NCBI GenBank assembly: GCA_023257145.1
Contig: JALRDA010000001.1
Span: 1-7,153, forward strand
Reading direction: 5' to 3'
Source: Candidatus Saccharimonadia bacterium
Lineage (GTDB): Bacteria; Patescibacteriota; Saccharimonadia; Saccharimonadales; Saccharimonadaceae
DNA length: 7,153 nucleotides
Of the stretch, positions 1 through 5,923 are shown in pieces (the stretch's first letter is position 1; each line of letters opens with the position of its first letter). A program made the translations under genes and the position numbers. Below the pieces are notes generated by a model. The model worked only from the letters and a program-made list of their open reading frames with translations. It did no database searches and had not been told where the DNA came from.

Positions 1-53
1 ATAATTCTTCCTAGTATATTTTCGAACGATTGGCCTAAATCATAATCATCCAT
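1..53 (-). CDS. Start of an unidentified leftward gene (partial, 5' end only)
   Basis: An open frame on the minus strand begins with ATG at 53-51 and stays open to the window edge. It gives 17 residues, MDDYDLGQSFENILGRI. A purine-rich GGAGAAG lies upstream (GGAG is 11 nt before the ATG, the AAG part about 8 nt), and a promoter-like pair is found at 132-160, so a gene start is plausible. The fragment is hydrophilic and shows no signal peptide or membrane segment. The family cannot be named from 17 residues. An alternative is a rightward gene ending at 45 (the plus frame 1-45 is open, then TAA), which would be convergent. The promoter and ribosome site favour the leftward reading, but only moderately. 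Confidence 0.4.
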   Translation of the reverse strand, partial: MDDYDLGQSFENILGRI

Positions 54-131
54 ATAAAAATCTTCTCCATTAACTGATTGTAGAGTAATCGTATCACGCG
101 AAAATAAAGTGTGATGTAAGAATTTTCACAG

Positions 132-160
132 TGTATACTAATCTTATTATTTAGTGTCAG
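132..160 (-). promoter_or_regulatory. Candidate sigma70-type promoter for the leftward gene at the left edge
   Basis: On the minus strand, CTGACA (160-155, five of six consensus -35 bases) is followed by a 17-bp spacer and TATACA (137-132, four of six -10 bases). Transcription would begin near 125 and leave a leader of about 70 nt before the ATG at 53. The interval between gnd and that ATG (54-180) is AT-rich. I see no convincing GC stem followed by a T run in it, so where the gnd transcript ends is not visible. Confidence 0.4.
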
Positions 161-180
161 TCGGTTTAGAATTTTAGGAT

Positions 181-1086
181 TTAATGACCGTCAACATTAT
201 GACCGCCAAATTTATTGCGCATCGCGGCTAAAAGTTTGGTTGCAAAATTTATGTCACCCTGTTGTGATGCCAGGCGCACATCAAAACTGGCCTGAATTGC
301 GGGCAATGGAATGCCTAGGTCTTTTGCGGTCTCGAGCGTCCAACGTGTTTCACCTGATTCAGCTACGACGCCGCTAATATTATCCAATTTTGGATTTTCA
401 TGTAACGCTTGGCGTGTGAGTTCATTTAACCAAGAAGTAACGACGCTGCTTTGTTGCCATACTTCACCCGCTTTAGTAAGGTCTAGATCGCTATAAGGAC
501 CTTCTTTTAGCATGCGGTATCCCTCGGCAAGACTTTGCATCATGCCGTATTCAATGGCGTTATGAACCATCTTTACGTAGTGGCCGGCGCCGTTCGGTCC
601 AAAATATTGATGGCCGCCATTTGGGACTGCAAGGGTATTTAGTAGCGGGATTAGTGTGTCGTAAGTAGGCTCATCACCGCCAGCCATCATCGAGAATCCA
701 TTCTCGTACCCCCATACTCCGCCACTAGTGCCGATGTCGAGCAGAGTGGATCCAGCATCTGAAACTCGACGTGCACGACCGTTATCACCTCGATAGTCAC
801 TGTTCCCTCCGTCGATAAAGATACTTCGCTTCGGCGCTATTTGTAGCCATTCATTTAATTCTGATTCGACTACGTCAGCAGGCACCATGATCCATACGAT
901 AACTGGCTCATCGTTAAACGCAGCGACAACATCAGCTTTTGTGTATGCCGGGGTCGCACCATATGTTGAAGCATGAGTGACTGGTTCAGGGCTTCGATTG
1001 TGCGCAATAACATGATGGCCGCCCTCTGTAAGTTTTTGAGCAATTTGGCCACCCATTCGTCCAAGTCCGGAGATAGCAATCTTCAT
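181..1086 (-). CDS. gnd: 6-phosphogluconate dehydrogenase, decarboxylating, short (about 300-residue) type
   Basis: This enzyme oxidises and decarboxylates 6-phosphogluconate to ribulose 5-phosphate and CO2, the last oxidative step of the pentose phosphate pathway, in the cytoplasm. It has 301 residues. The N-terminal Rossmann fold carries GLGRMG (7-12), and the second strand ends in Asn30-Arg31-Ser32. Substrate motifs are GGNSDYRG (93-100), SGGVWG (121-126) and GAGHYVKMVHNAIEYG (166-181), with the catalytic pair Lys172 and Glu179 spaced as Lys183/Glu190 in E. coli Gnd. The C-terminal helical part contains SGETRWT (244-250). At about 300 residues it belongs to the short GndA-like subfamily, not the 470-residue enterobacterial type. 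Short-type enzymes usually have an acidic residue for NAD at the end of strand two; the Asn-Arg-Ser here resembles NADP-using enzymes, so cofactor use is uncertain. The ATG is 2 bp after the pgl stop, and AAGGA (1100-1096) lies 9 nt upstream inside pgl. Confidence 0.95.
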   Translation of the reverse strand: MKIAISGLGRMGGQIAQKLTEGGHHVIAHNRSPEPVTHASTYGATPAYTKADVVAAFNDEPVIVWIMVPADVVESELNEWLQIAPKRSIFIDGGNSDYRGDNGRARRVSDAGSTLLDIGTSGGVWGYENGFSMMAGGDEPTYDTLIPLLNTLAVPNGGHQYFGPNGAGHYVKMVHNAIEYGMMQSLAEGYRMLKEGPYSDLDLTKAGEVWQQSSVVTSWLNELTRQALHENPKLDNISGVVAESGETRWTLETAKDLGIPLPAIQASFDVRLASQQGDINFATKLLAAMRNKFGGHNVDGH

Positions 1087-1088
1087 AC

Positions 1089-1754
1089 CTAAAGGTCCTT
1101 TATGTTTGTGTATAATGTTGATTTCGGTACAGACTTTAAGATATGCATCGGCTGGTCAACGACGTCTACCGACGCATGTAATAGATCGTGGAGTACAGGT
1201 TGCTTGCTTTGTCCCGATGCTTGGATAATAGCCTCGTTGAGATGCGAGATCGCAAGCGGTGATATCGTAATTCGTTCAAAATCATCCGCTTTAAAGCAGC
1301 TTGCCCACGCACTGGTTTCTGTCGCGGGGGAGTGTGGCTTGATGCCGGCAGTGTGGCCGTCGACTCCAATGCCAAATAGCCCGATTGCATAATCGGCAAC
1401 CGACATAACCTGCATGACCCAGGCACCGAACTCATCAGTGGTGATTTGGCATTCTTGATTGATGAGCGGTCGGTATAGTGTTGCACCTCTTAGACTTAGT
1501 CCGCCGTCAAGTAGCTGTTGCCAGTTTTCATCAGGGTGGCCGATGTTACCAAAGCGCTCATCGCTTAATGTGACTGATAGGTTGGTTAGATCTGTGCCAG
1601 CAAGAAGCTTATCCGTTTCTAAGACGACTTCAATGCCTGATCCGCCCGACAAGAACCATAGCACATGTTCGCCGGCGTCTAAGTGTGTTTTTATAGTCGT
1701 TGCCAAGTGCTGTGCAGCGGCGGAGATTGGGCTATTGGTAGATACAGTTTCCAT
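1089..1754 (-). CDS. pgl: 6-phosphogluconolactonase
   Basis: This enzyme hydrolyses 6-phosphoglucono-delta-lactone to 6-phosphogluconate, the substrate of the gnd product encoded immediately downstream. The 221-residue protein has the landmarks of the Pgl/glucosamine-6-phosphate isomerase-like fold: LSGGSG (35-40, the phosphate loop, SGGSTP in many homologues), DERF (65-68) with the following HPDENW segment, and GIGVDGHTAGI (128-138), matching the family pattern GxGxDGHTASLFP. The D-G-H-T signature separates lactonases from NagB deaminases. It is slightly shorter than many homologues (220-270) but appears complete, with a family-like hydrophobic C-terminal region around 201-206. The start ATG has GAAAGG (1767-1762) 7 nt upstream. 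It is separated from the preceding membrane-protein gene by 56 bp in which no strong promoter is evident, so read-through from the cyo operon is likely. zwf, which would supply the substrate, is not in this window. Confidence 0.93.
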   Translation of the reverse strand: METVSTNSPISAAAQHLATTIKTHLDAGEHVLWFLSGGSGIEVVLETDKLLAGTDLTNLSVTLSDERFGNIGHPDENWQQLLDGGLSLRGATLYRPLINQECQITTDEFGAWVMQVMSVADYAIGLFGIGVDGHTAGIKPHSPATETSAWASCFKADDFERITISPLAISHLNEAIIQASGQSKQPVLHDLLHASVDVVDQPMHILKSVPKSTLYTNIKDL

Positions 1755-1761
1755 ATTCTAA

Positions 1762-1767
1762 CCTTTC
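1762..1767 (-). promoter_or_regulatory. Shine-Dalgarno site of pgl
   Basis: GAAAGG on the minus strand, 7 nt before the ATG at 1754-1752, in the 56-bp gap after the small membrane-protein gene. It supports the chosen pgl start and shows that pgl has its own ribosome entry rather than relying on coupling. Confidence 0.7.
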
Positions 1768-1810
1768 GTAGGGATAGATGAATGTATTATTGGTCGCGGT
1801 TGCAAGTAGA

Positions 1811-2086
1811 CTAAGGCTGTGATTGCTGAGCGTCGAGCTGCGAAGCGATAAATCGCTTTCGTGCGATGGCAACGCCAGCTGATACGATAACGACGTACAC
1901 TAGGCCGGTCGTGCAGGTACGGAGCATGCTTGCAGGATTGATGACAGTCATGTATATCCCACTCGCTAGTGTAGCGGCAATTAGTCCGTAGCTAACATAA
2001 AGCTTTGCCTGTGATGGACGAAACAGTAATAGGGCGGTATAAGCAACGCTTGATAGTGCAATAATAATGTGTGTAACTAAAATCAT
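1811..2086 (-). CDS. Small integral membrane protein of unknown function, in the cyo operon
   Basis: I do not recognise this 91-residue protein. It is mostly hydrophobic, with three predicted membrane helices at about 3-22, 30-49 and 59-76, and a polar, basic then Gln-rich tail (RKRFIASQLDAQQSQP). His6 lies in the first helix and Cys58 at the start of the third. There is no lipobox, metal-binding cluster or known motif. It starts 17 bp after cyoE on the same strand, so it is very probably co-transcribed with the oxidase. The ribosome site is weak (a short TGAG about 4 nt upstream), which suggests coupling or low expression. By position it could be an extra oxidase subunit, an assembly factor or a haem or copper helper, but that is guilt by association only. 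The ORF itself is convincing because its hydrophobic pattern and length sit tightly in the operon. Confidence 0.8.
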   Translation of the reverse strand: MILVTHIIIALSSVAYTALLLFRPSQAKLYVSYGLIAATLASGIYMTVINPASMLRTCTTGLVYVVIVSAGVAIARKRFIASQLDAQQSQP

Positions 2087-2104
2087 ATACTCATTGTATC
2101 ACGG

Positions 2105-2971
2105 TTATGGAAGTAATGGACCGACGGACACCATGATACAGAGCACGAGAATGCTGATCATTGAAAATCGGAACATCTTTCGTGCCCAGCGATCATCGTC
2201 ATCCGTAAAATAGCCCTTGATCGCTAGCCAAATCCAGTACGTCGAAACAATCGCCATAACGATCAAGTAAGTGATTCCGGTATATCCGAAAAAGGTCAAC
2301 GACAAGCTGGATGCTGCAAACAGACACGTGTACACGAGAATTTCTATTTTAGTTCGTCGCATTCCTTTTATAATTGGGAGTAGCGGGATATTGGCAGCTT
2401 TGTATTCCTTGAATCGATAAATTGCGATTGAATAAAATTCAGGAAACTGCCAGGCGAACAGTATAGTAAACACGATGACAGCACCGATGTCAATTTCGCC
2501 ACTAGCTGCGCAGTAGCCAGCTAAGATCGGGATTGCTCCTGATATACTGCCTACTAGTGTGCCATGTGTTGATAGACGCTTTGAGAGGACACCGTATAAA
2601 TAGACATAGGTGATAAAGCCGATGATGCCGAGAATGACTACCAGCGTATTAGTGAGTAGGATAAGGAGCGCAAGTCCTATCACACCTAGAGCAATGGAAA
2701 AGATGACCGCACGGTGGCCTTTTACTTTTCCGGAGACGATGGCTCGCTCTTTTGTGCGATCCATGATTGCATCGATGTCTTGATCATAATAATTGTTGAT
2801 AACGCAGGCGGATGCAATGATGAGGCTCGACCCTAGGAATACTCCTAAGAAAAGACTAAGACTGTAATTGCCTTGCGCTGCAAGAAAGTACCCCGCGGCA
2901 ACGGTAAGCGCATTGCCGTATAGAACACCGGGCTTTGTGAGCGAATAATATGCCTTGATCGAATCGCGCAT
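2105..2971 (-). CDS. cyoE: Protohaem IX farnesyltransferase (haem O synthase)
   Basis: A UbiA-superfamily membrane prenyltransferase that attaches farnesyl to haem b to make haem O for the CyoB high-spin site. It has 288 residues, close to the usual 280-300. Motifs: LTKPG (11-15); the Mg-diphosphate motif N-x3-D-x3-D at Asn59, Asp63 and Asp67 followed by DRTKERAIVSG (71-81); Y-x-L-Y-G-V-L-S-K-R (123-132) with HGTLVGSISGAIP (136-148); and W-Q-F-P-E (174-178) with YRFKEYKAANIPLLP (185-199), very close to the same segment in E. coli CyoE. About nine hydrophobic segments are present. Glu178 occupies the place of the His in the family's W-Q-x-P-H motif, an odd change (see findings). The ATG at 2971-2969 shares one base with the cyoD TGA (TGATG), and no good ribosome site precedes it, so translation is probably coupled. 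A TTG one codon upstream at 2974 is a less likely start. Confidence 0.93.
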   Translation of the reverse strand: MRDSIKAYYSLTKPGVLYGNALTVAAGYFLAAQGNYSLSLFLGVFLGSSLIIASACVINNYYDQDIDAIMDRTKERAIVSGKVKGHRAVIFSIALGVIGLALLILLTNTLVVILGIIGFITYVYLYGVLSKRLSTHGTLVGSISGAIPILAGYCAASGEIDIGAVIVFTILFAWQFPEFYSIAIYRFKEYKAANIPLLPIIKGMRRTKIEILVYTCLFAASSLSLTFFGYTGITYLIVMAIVSTYWIWLAIKGYFTDDDDRWARKMFRFSMISILVLCIMVSVGPLLP

Positions 2972-3342
2972 CAAAGACCAGTTTGCCTGTTCATGTATTT
3001 AATCATGTCAGTTGGCGACACCATCATACGTGAGTTCATGTCGAACATAATCCACAATGAACCGATCACAATAATTCCTAGAATGATGAATGCGAAAATA
3101 AAACTGACTAATTTCCATCTCGGCTTTGCTTCATCTCCAAGGTGTAGGAAAAATACCAACTGAACGATTAGTTGGATTGTTGCTAGCGCCGATAAGGCAA
3201 TGACGATCGCTTCCACTGACCACTTGCTGCGGAATGCTTCATTGGTTGCCGTGACATATGCGACAAGCGTTAATACTATCGATAGGATGAAGCCTACCGA
3301 GTAGGATAGTATACCGCTCTTCGATGAATGTTCACGGTTCAT
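2971..3342 (-). CDS. cyoD: Cytochrome bo3 quinol oxidase subunit IV
   Basis: The small accessory subunit of the bo3 oxidase, thought to help assembly and CuB/haem stability in E. coli. From the chosen start it has 123 residues, against 109 in E. coli. There are three membrane helices at about 12-32, 44-67 and 78-101. Family features are YSVGFILSIVLTL (14-26), the QLIVQLVFFLHL segment (57-68) and IIVIGSLWIMFDMN (90-103). The C-terminus extends about 15-20 residues beyond the E. coli protein (through SPTDMIKYMNRQTGL). The frame is open further upstream to an ATG at 3390, but that would add 16 residues lying inside cyoC. The ATG at 3342 makes the same ATGA overlap seen at the other cyo junctions and has GGAGG (3356-3352) 9 nt upstream, so it is preferred. 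Confidence 0.92.
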   Translation of the reverse strand: MNREHSSKSGILSYSVGFILSIVLTLVAYVTATNEAFRSKWSVEAIVIALSALATIQLIVQLVFFLHLGDEAKPRWKLVSFIFAFIILGIIVIGSLWIMFDMNSRMMVSPTDMIKYMNRQTGL

Positions 3343-3938
3343 ATTTGCAGCCCTCCCATTAGGTACACGAATGTAAAAATAAAGATCCATACAATATCAA
3401 GGAAATGCCAGAACATACTGAAAAGCGATAGTCTGCGGACAGTACCGGCTGTGAAGCCCTTTTTTGCGAGCTGCCATCCCATTACTATCAACCACAGGAG
3501 GCCTACGAGGATATGTAGTCCGTGTGTTGCCACGAGTGTAAAGAAAGCTGATAAGAATCCGCTTCGTTGCCAACTATTGCCCTCGGCGATCAGATGTCCG
3601 AACTCGTACAGTTCCATGGCGAGGAATGTCGCTCCAAGTGCGAATGTTAATCCAAAGAGTGAGATTGTAAGTTTGGTATTTTGTTTTCGCACAGCGATCA
3701 TCGCTAGGCCGCAAGTAAAGCTACTAGTAAGGAGGATTAATGTTTCTGCCAGAACGAATGGCATATCGAACAGTTCGCCGGCACCTGGGCCGCCAAACGT
3801 ATTTCGATGCAAGACGATGTACGTCGCAAATAATGTGCCGAACAAGATACAGTCTGTCATCAAATAAATCCAAAATCCTAAAAGGGTTTTACTATTCGAG
3901 TTATGTGATGTGGCCGCAGTGGGTGAAAGTGTGCTCAT
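3339..3938 (-). CDS. cyoC: Cytochrome bo3 quinol oxidase subunit III
   Basis: Subunit III of the haem-copper quinol oxidase, an all-helical membrane protein packed against subunit I. It has 199 residues (E. coli 204) with five predicted helices at about 18-42, 60-83, 90-112, 128-157 and 174-196. Diagnostic segments are FWIYLMTDCILF (22-33), PFVLAETLILL (60-70), MELYEFGHLI (108-117), SGFLSAFFTLVATHGLHILVG (126-146) and FWHFLDIVWIFIFTFVYLMGG (176-196), all nearly collinear with E. coli CyoC. The His-rich N-terminal tail of E. coli CyoC is replaced by a Ser/Thr/Asn-rich stretch here. The ATG overlaps the cyoB stop as ATGA, and AAGGA (3952-3948) is 9 nt upstream, so it has both coupling and its own ribosome site. 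Confidence 0.97.
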   Translation of the reverse strand: MSTLSPTAATSHNSNSKTLLGFWIYLMTDCILFGTLFATYIVLHRNTFGGPGAGELFDMPFVLAETLILLTSSFTCGLAMIAVRKQNTKLTISLFGLTFALGATFLAMELYEFGHLIAEGNSWQRSGFLSAFFTLVATHGLHILVGLLWLIVMGWQLAKKGFTAGTVRRLSLFSMFWHFLDIVWIFIFTFVYLMGGLQI

Positions 3939-5923
3939 AGTATCTGTTCCTTACGTTTGCTTAATGCATCCAATTTCATCAACTCTGCAGCCGTTACAGT
4001 ATATTCGATATCGTCATTCGTCAGTCTGATTATCATCGTAACAACCACACCGACGACACCTATGACTGCTAGCCATGGAATGTGCCATACCGCAGCAAAC
4101 CCTACGAGAAAGCTAAAGCCAGCGATGATAACACCAGCACCGGTGTTTTTCGGCAAGTGTATGTCTGAGTAAGTTGTCGCATCATCCAGACGGACTCCAT
4201 CTTGTTTTGCTTCCCAGAATGGGTCTCGCTCGTTGATGGTCGGAATGGTGGCAAAGTTATAGAACGGTGCAGGCGAAGGGATTGACCATTCAAGTGTCCG
4301 GCCGTTCCATGGATCGCCGGTTTTGTCGAGGTTTTGCTTACGCTGCCTGATGCTGACGAATAGCTGCAGTAGCTGGCAGACAACTCCAAGGCCAATGATC
4401 GCCGCACCGACACCAGCAACGATAAATAACGGCTGCCAGCCGGTCGATGCGTCGTAGTGGTCGAGTCGACGTGTTGCCCCCATGAAGCCAAGAACAAACA
4501 GCGGAGCGAACGCTAGCGTAAAGCCAATACCCCACAGCCACGCAGCTGTTTTTCCGAGTCCTTCGTGCAAGGTAAAGCCAAAAATCTTCGGGAACCAGTA
4601 TGTTAACCCTGCCAAGAATCCAAACAGTACGCCGCTAACGATCATCGTATGGAAGTGAGCAACGAGGAATAGGCTATTGTGTACCTGGAAGTCGATTCCT
4701 GGTACTGCGAGCATCACGCCGGTCATGCCGCCGAGCGAGAATAAAAATACAAAGCCCATAAACCAAATCATCGGTGAGCTGAAATTGATGCGGCCTCTGA
4801 ACATGGTGAATAGCCAGTTGAAGATCTTGACTCCGGTTGGGATGGCGATAACCATCGTCATGATGCCAAAGAATGCGTTGACTGCCGACCCCGCACCCAT
4901 TGTGAAGAAATGGTGGAGCCAGACGATGAACGAGAAGAAAGCAATCGACATAAGTGCGACAACCATCGAGGCATAGCCAAATAGTCGTTTTCGCGAGAAC
5001 GTTGCAACAATCTCAGAGAATATGCCGAACGCGGGTATGACCAAGATGTAAACCTCGGGATGACCCCATGCCCAGATCAAATTGACATACATCATCATAT
5101 TACCGCCGCCGTCGGCAGTAAAGAAGTGCATGCCCATTGTCCTGTCGAGGAATAATAACGTTAGCGTAACGGTCAGAATCGGGAAGGCAAAGACTACCAT
5201 AATCATAGACACTAGAACTGACCATGAAAATATCGGCATCTTCATAAGTGTCATGCCGGGCGCTCGCATCTTTAAGATAGTGACAATAAAGTTGACACCC
5301 GAAAGTAAACTACCTATTCCTGAAAGCTGCAGACTCCATATCCAATAGTCAACGCCGACCCCAGGGCTGTGTTCGATTCCCGATAGTGGCGGATAGGCAA
5401 GCCATCCCGCCGCCGAAAATTCGCCCAAGACCATTGGGAGGTTGATTATGATCATTCCAGCAACGAACAACCAGAAACTTACAGAGTTAAGAAATGGGAA
5501 TGCAACATCTCGGGCGCCAATTTGTAGCGGAATGACAAGATTCATGATGCCGAACATTAGTCCCATGGCGACAAAGAAGATCATGATTGTGCCATGCGCA
5601 GAGAAAACCTGCTGGAAGGTGTCTGCAGTTAAAAATCCCGCACTGTCTGCTGCGAGCGCTTGCTGAATACGCATCATGATCACGTCCGCAAAGCCGCGCA
5701 TCATCATGATAACGGCGACAATCAGGTACATGATGCCGATCTTTTTGGGATCGAGCGATGTCAACCATTCTTTCCATAGCCATGTCCAGCGCTTTAGATA
5801 GGTGATGAGCGCAACGATGCCAAGCGCTCCAAGTGCCATACCGACACCTGCGCCGAGTGTGATCGCTTCCTGTGGCAAAGCATCAAGACTTAATTTTCCT
5901 AGTATGTTGGCGAATAAATTCAT
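3935..5923 (-). CDS. cyoB: Cytochrome bo3 quinol oxidase subunit I (catalytic)
   Basis: The catalytic haem-copper subunit, which reduces O2 to water and pumps protons across the cytoplasmic membrane. It has 662 residues (E. coli 663), collinear throughout with a constant +4 numbering offset. Low-spin haem ligands are His110 and His425; the high-spin haem ligand is His423; CuB ligands are His288, His337 and His338, with the cross-linked Tyr292. Haem propionate arginines are Arg485/486. The D channel is present (Asp139, Asn128, Asn146, Glu290), as is the K channel (Lys366), so this is an A-type, pump-competent oxidase. In the quinol site Arg76, Asp80 and Gln105 match E. coli Arg71, Asp75 and Gln101, but the position of His98 is Thr102. 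The ATG overlaps the cyoA stop as ATGA with no clear ribosome site, suggesting coupled translation. About fifteen membrane helices are expected. Confidence 0.98.
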   Translation of the reverse strand: MNLFANILGKLSLDALPQEAITLGAGVGMALGALGIVALITYLKRWTWLWKEWLTSLDPKKIGIMYLIVAVIMMMRGFADVIMMRIQQALAADSAGFLTADTFQQVFSAHGTIMIFFVAMGLMFGIMNLVIPLQIGARDVAFPFLNSVSFWLFVAGMIIINLPMVLGEFSAAGWLAYPPLSGIEHSPGVGVDYWIWSLQLSGIGSLLSGVNFIVTILKMRAPGMTLMKMPIFSWSVLVSMIMVVFAFPILTVTLTLLFLDRTMGMHFFTADGGGNMMMYVNLIWAWGHPEVYILVIPAFGIFSEIVATFSRKRLFGYASMVVALMSIAFFSFIVWLHHFFTMGAGSAVNAFFGIMTMVIAIPTGVKIFNWLFTMFRGRINFSSPMIWFMGFVFLFSLGGMTGVMLAVPGIDFQVHNSLFLVAHFHTMIVSGVLFGFLAGLTYWFPKIFGFTLHEGLGKTAAWLWGIGFTLAFAPLFVLGFMGATRRLDHYDASTGWQPLFIVAGVGAAIIGLGVVCQLLQLFVSIRQRKQNLDKTGDPWNGRTLEWSIPSPAPFYNFATIPTINERDPFWEAKQDGVRLDDATTYSDIHLPKNTGAGVIIAGFSFLVGFAAVWHIPWLAVIGVVGVVVTMIIRLTNDDIEYTVTAAELMKLDALSKRKEQIL

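Noticed and set aside
93..115. Hairpin ATCACGC / GTGTGAT after gnd as a terminator
   Set aside because: The stem is 7 bp with a wobble pair on the plus strand only and a mismatch on the minus strand, the strand gnd is read from. No T run follows.
1755..1810. Separate promoter for pgl-gnd in the 56-bp gap
   Set aside because: A TAATAC at about 1780-1785 could be a -10 box, but nothing like a -35 box is found 16-18 bp upstream. The evidence is too weak to list.
1842..1859. Inverted repeat AAGCGAT-AA-ATCGCTT as a terminator or operator
   Set aside because: It lies inside the coding end of the small membrane protein, has a 2-base loop and no T run after it on either strand. It is most likely a chance palindrome.
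2972..2974. TTG start for cyoE one codon before the ATG
   Set aside because: It adds a single residue; the adjacent ATG in TGATG is the usual form of coupled start.
3343..3390. Longer N-terminus for cyoD from ATG 3390
   Set aside because: It would add 16 residues with no counterpart in CyoD and lie inside cyoC. The ATG at 3342 has GGAGG at the right distance and the ATGA overlap used elsewhere in the operon.
3328..3867. A 179-codon open frame on the plus strand opposite cyoC
   Set aside because: It lies antisense to a gene with family-wide identity to CyoC, has a composition rich in Ser, Asn, Arg and Pro, and matches no family. It is a shadow of the coding bias of cyoC.
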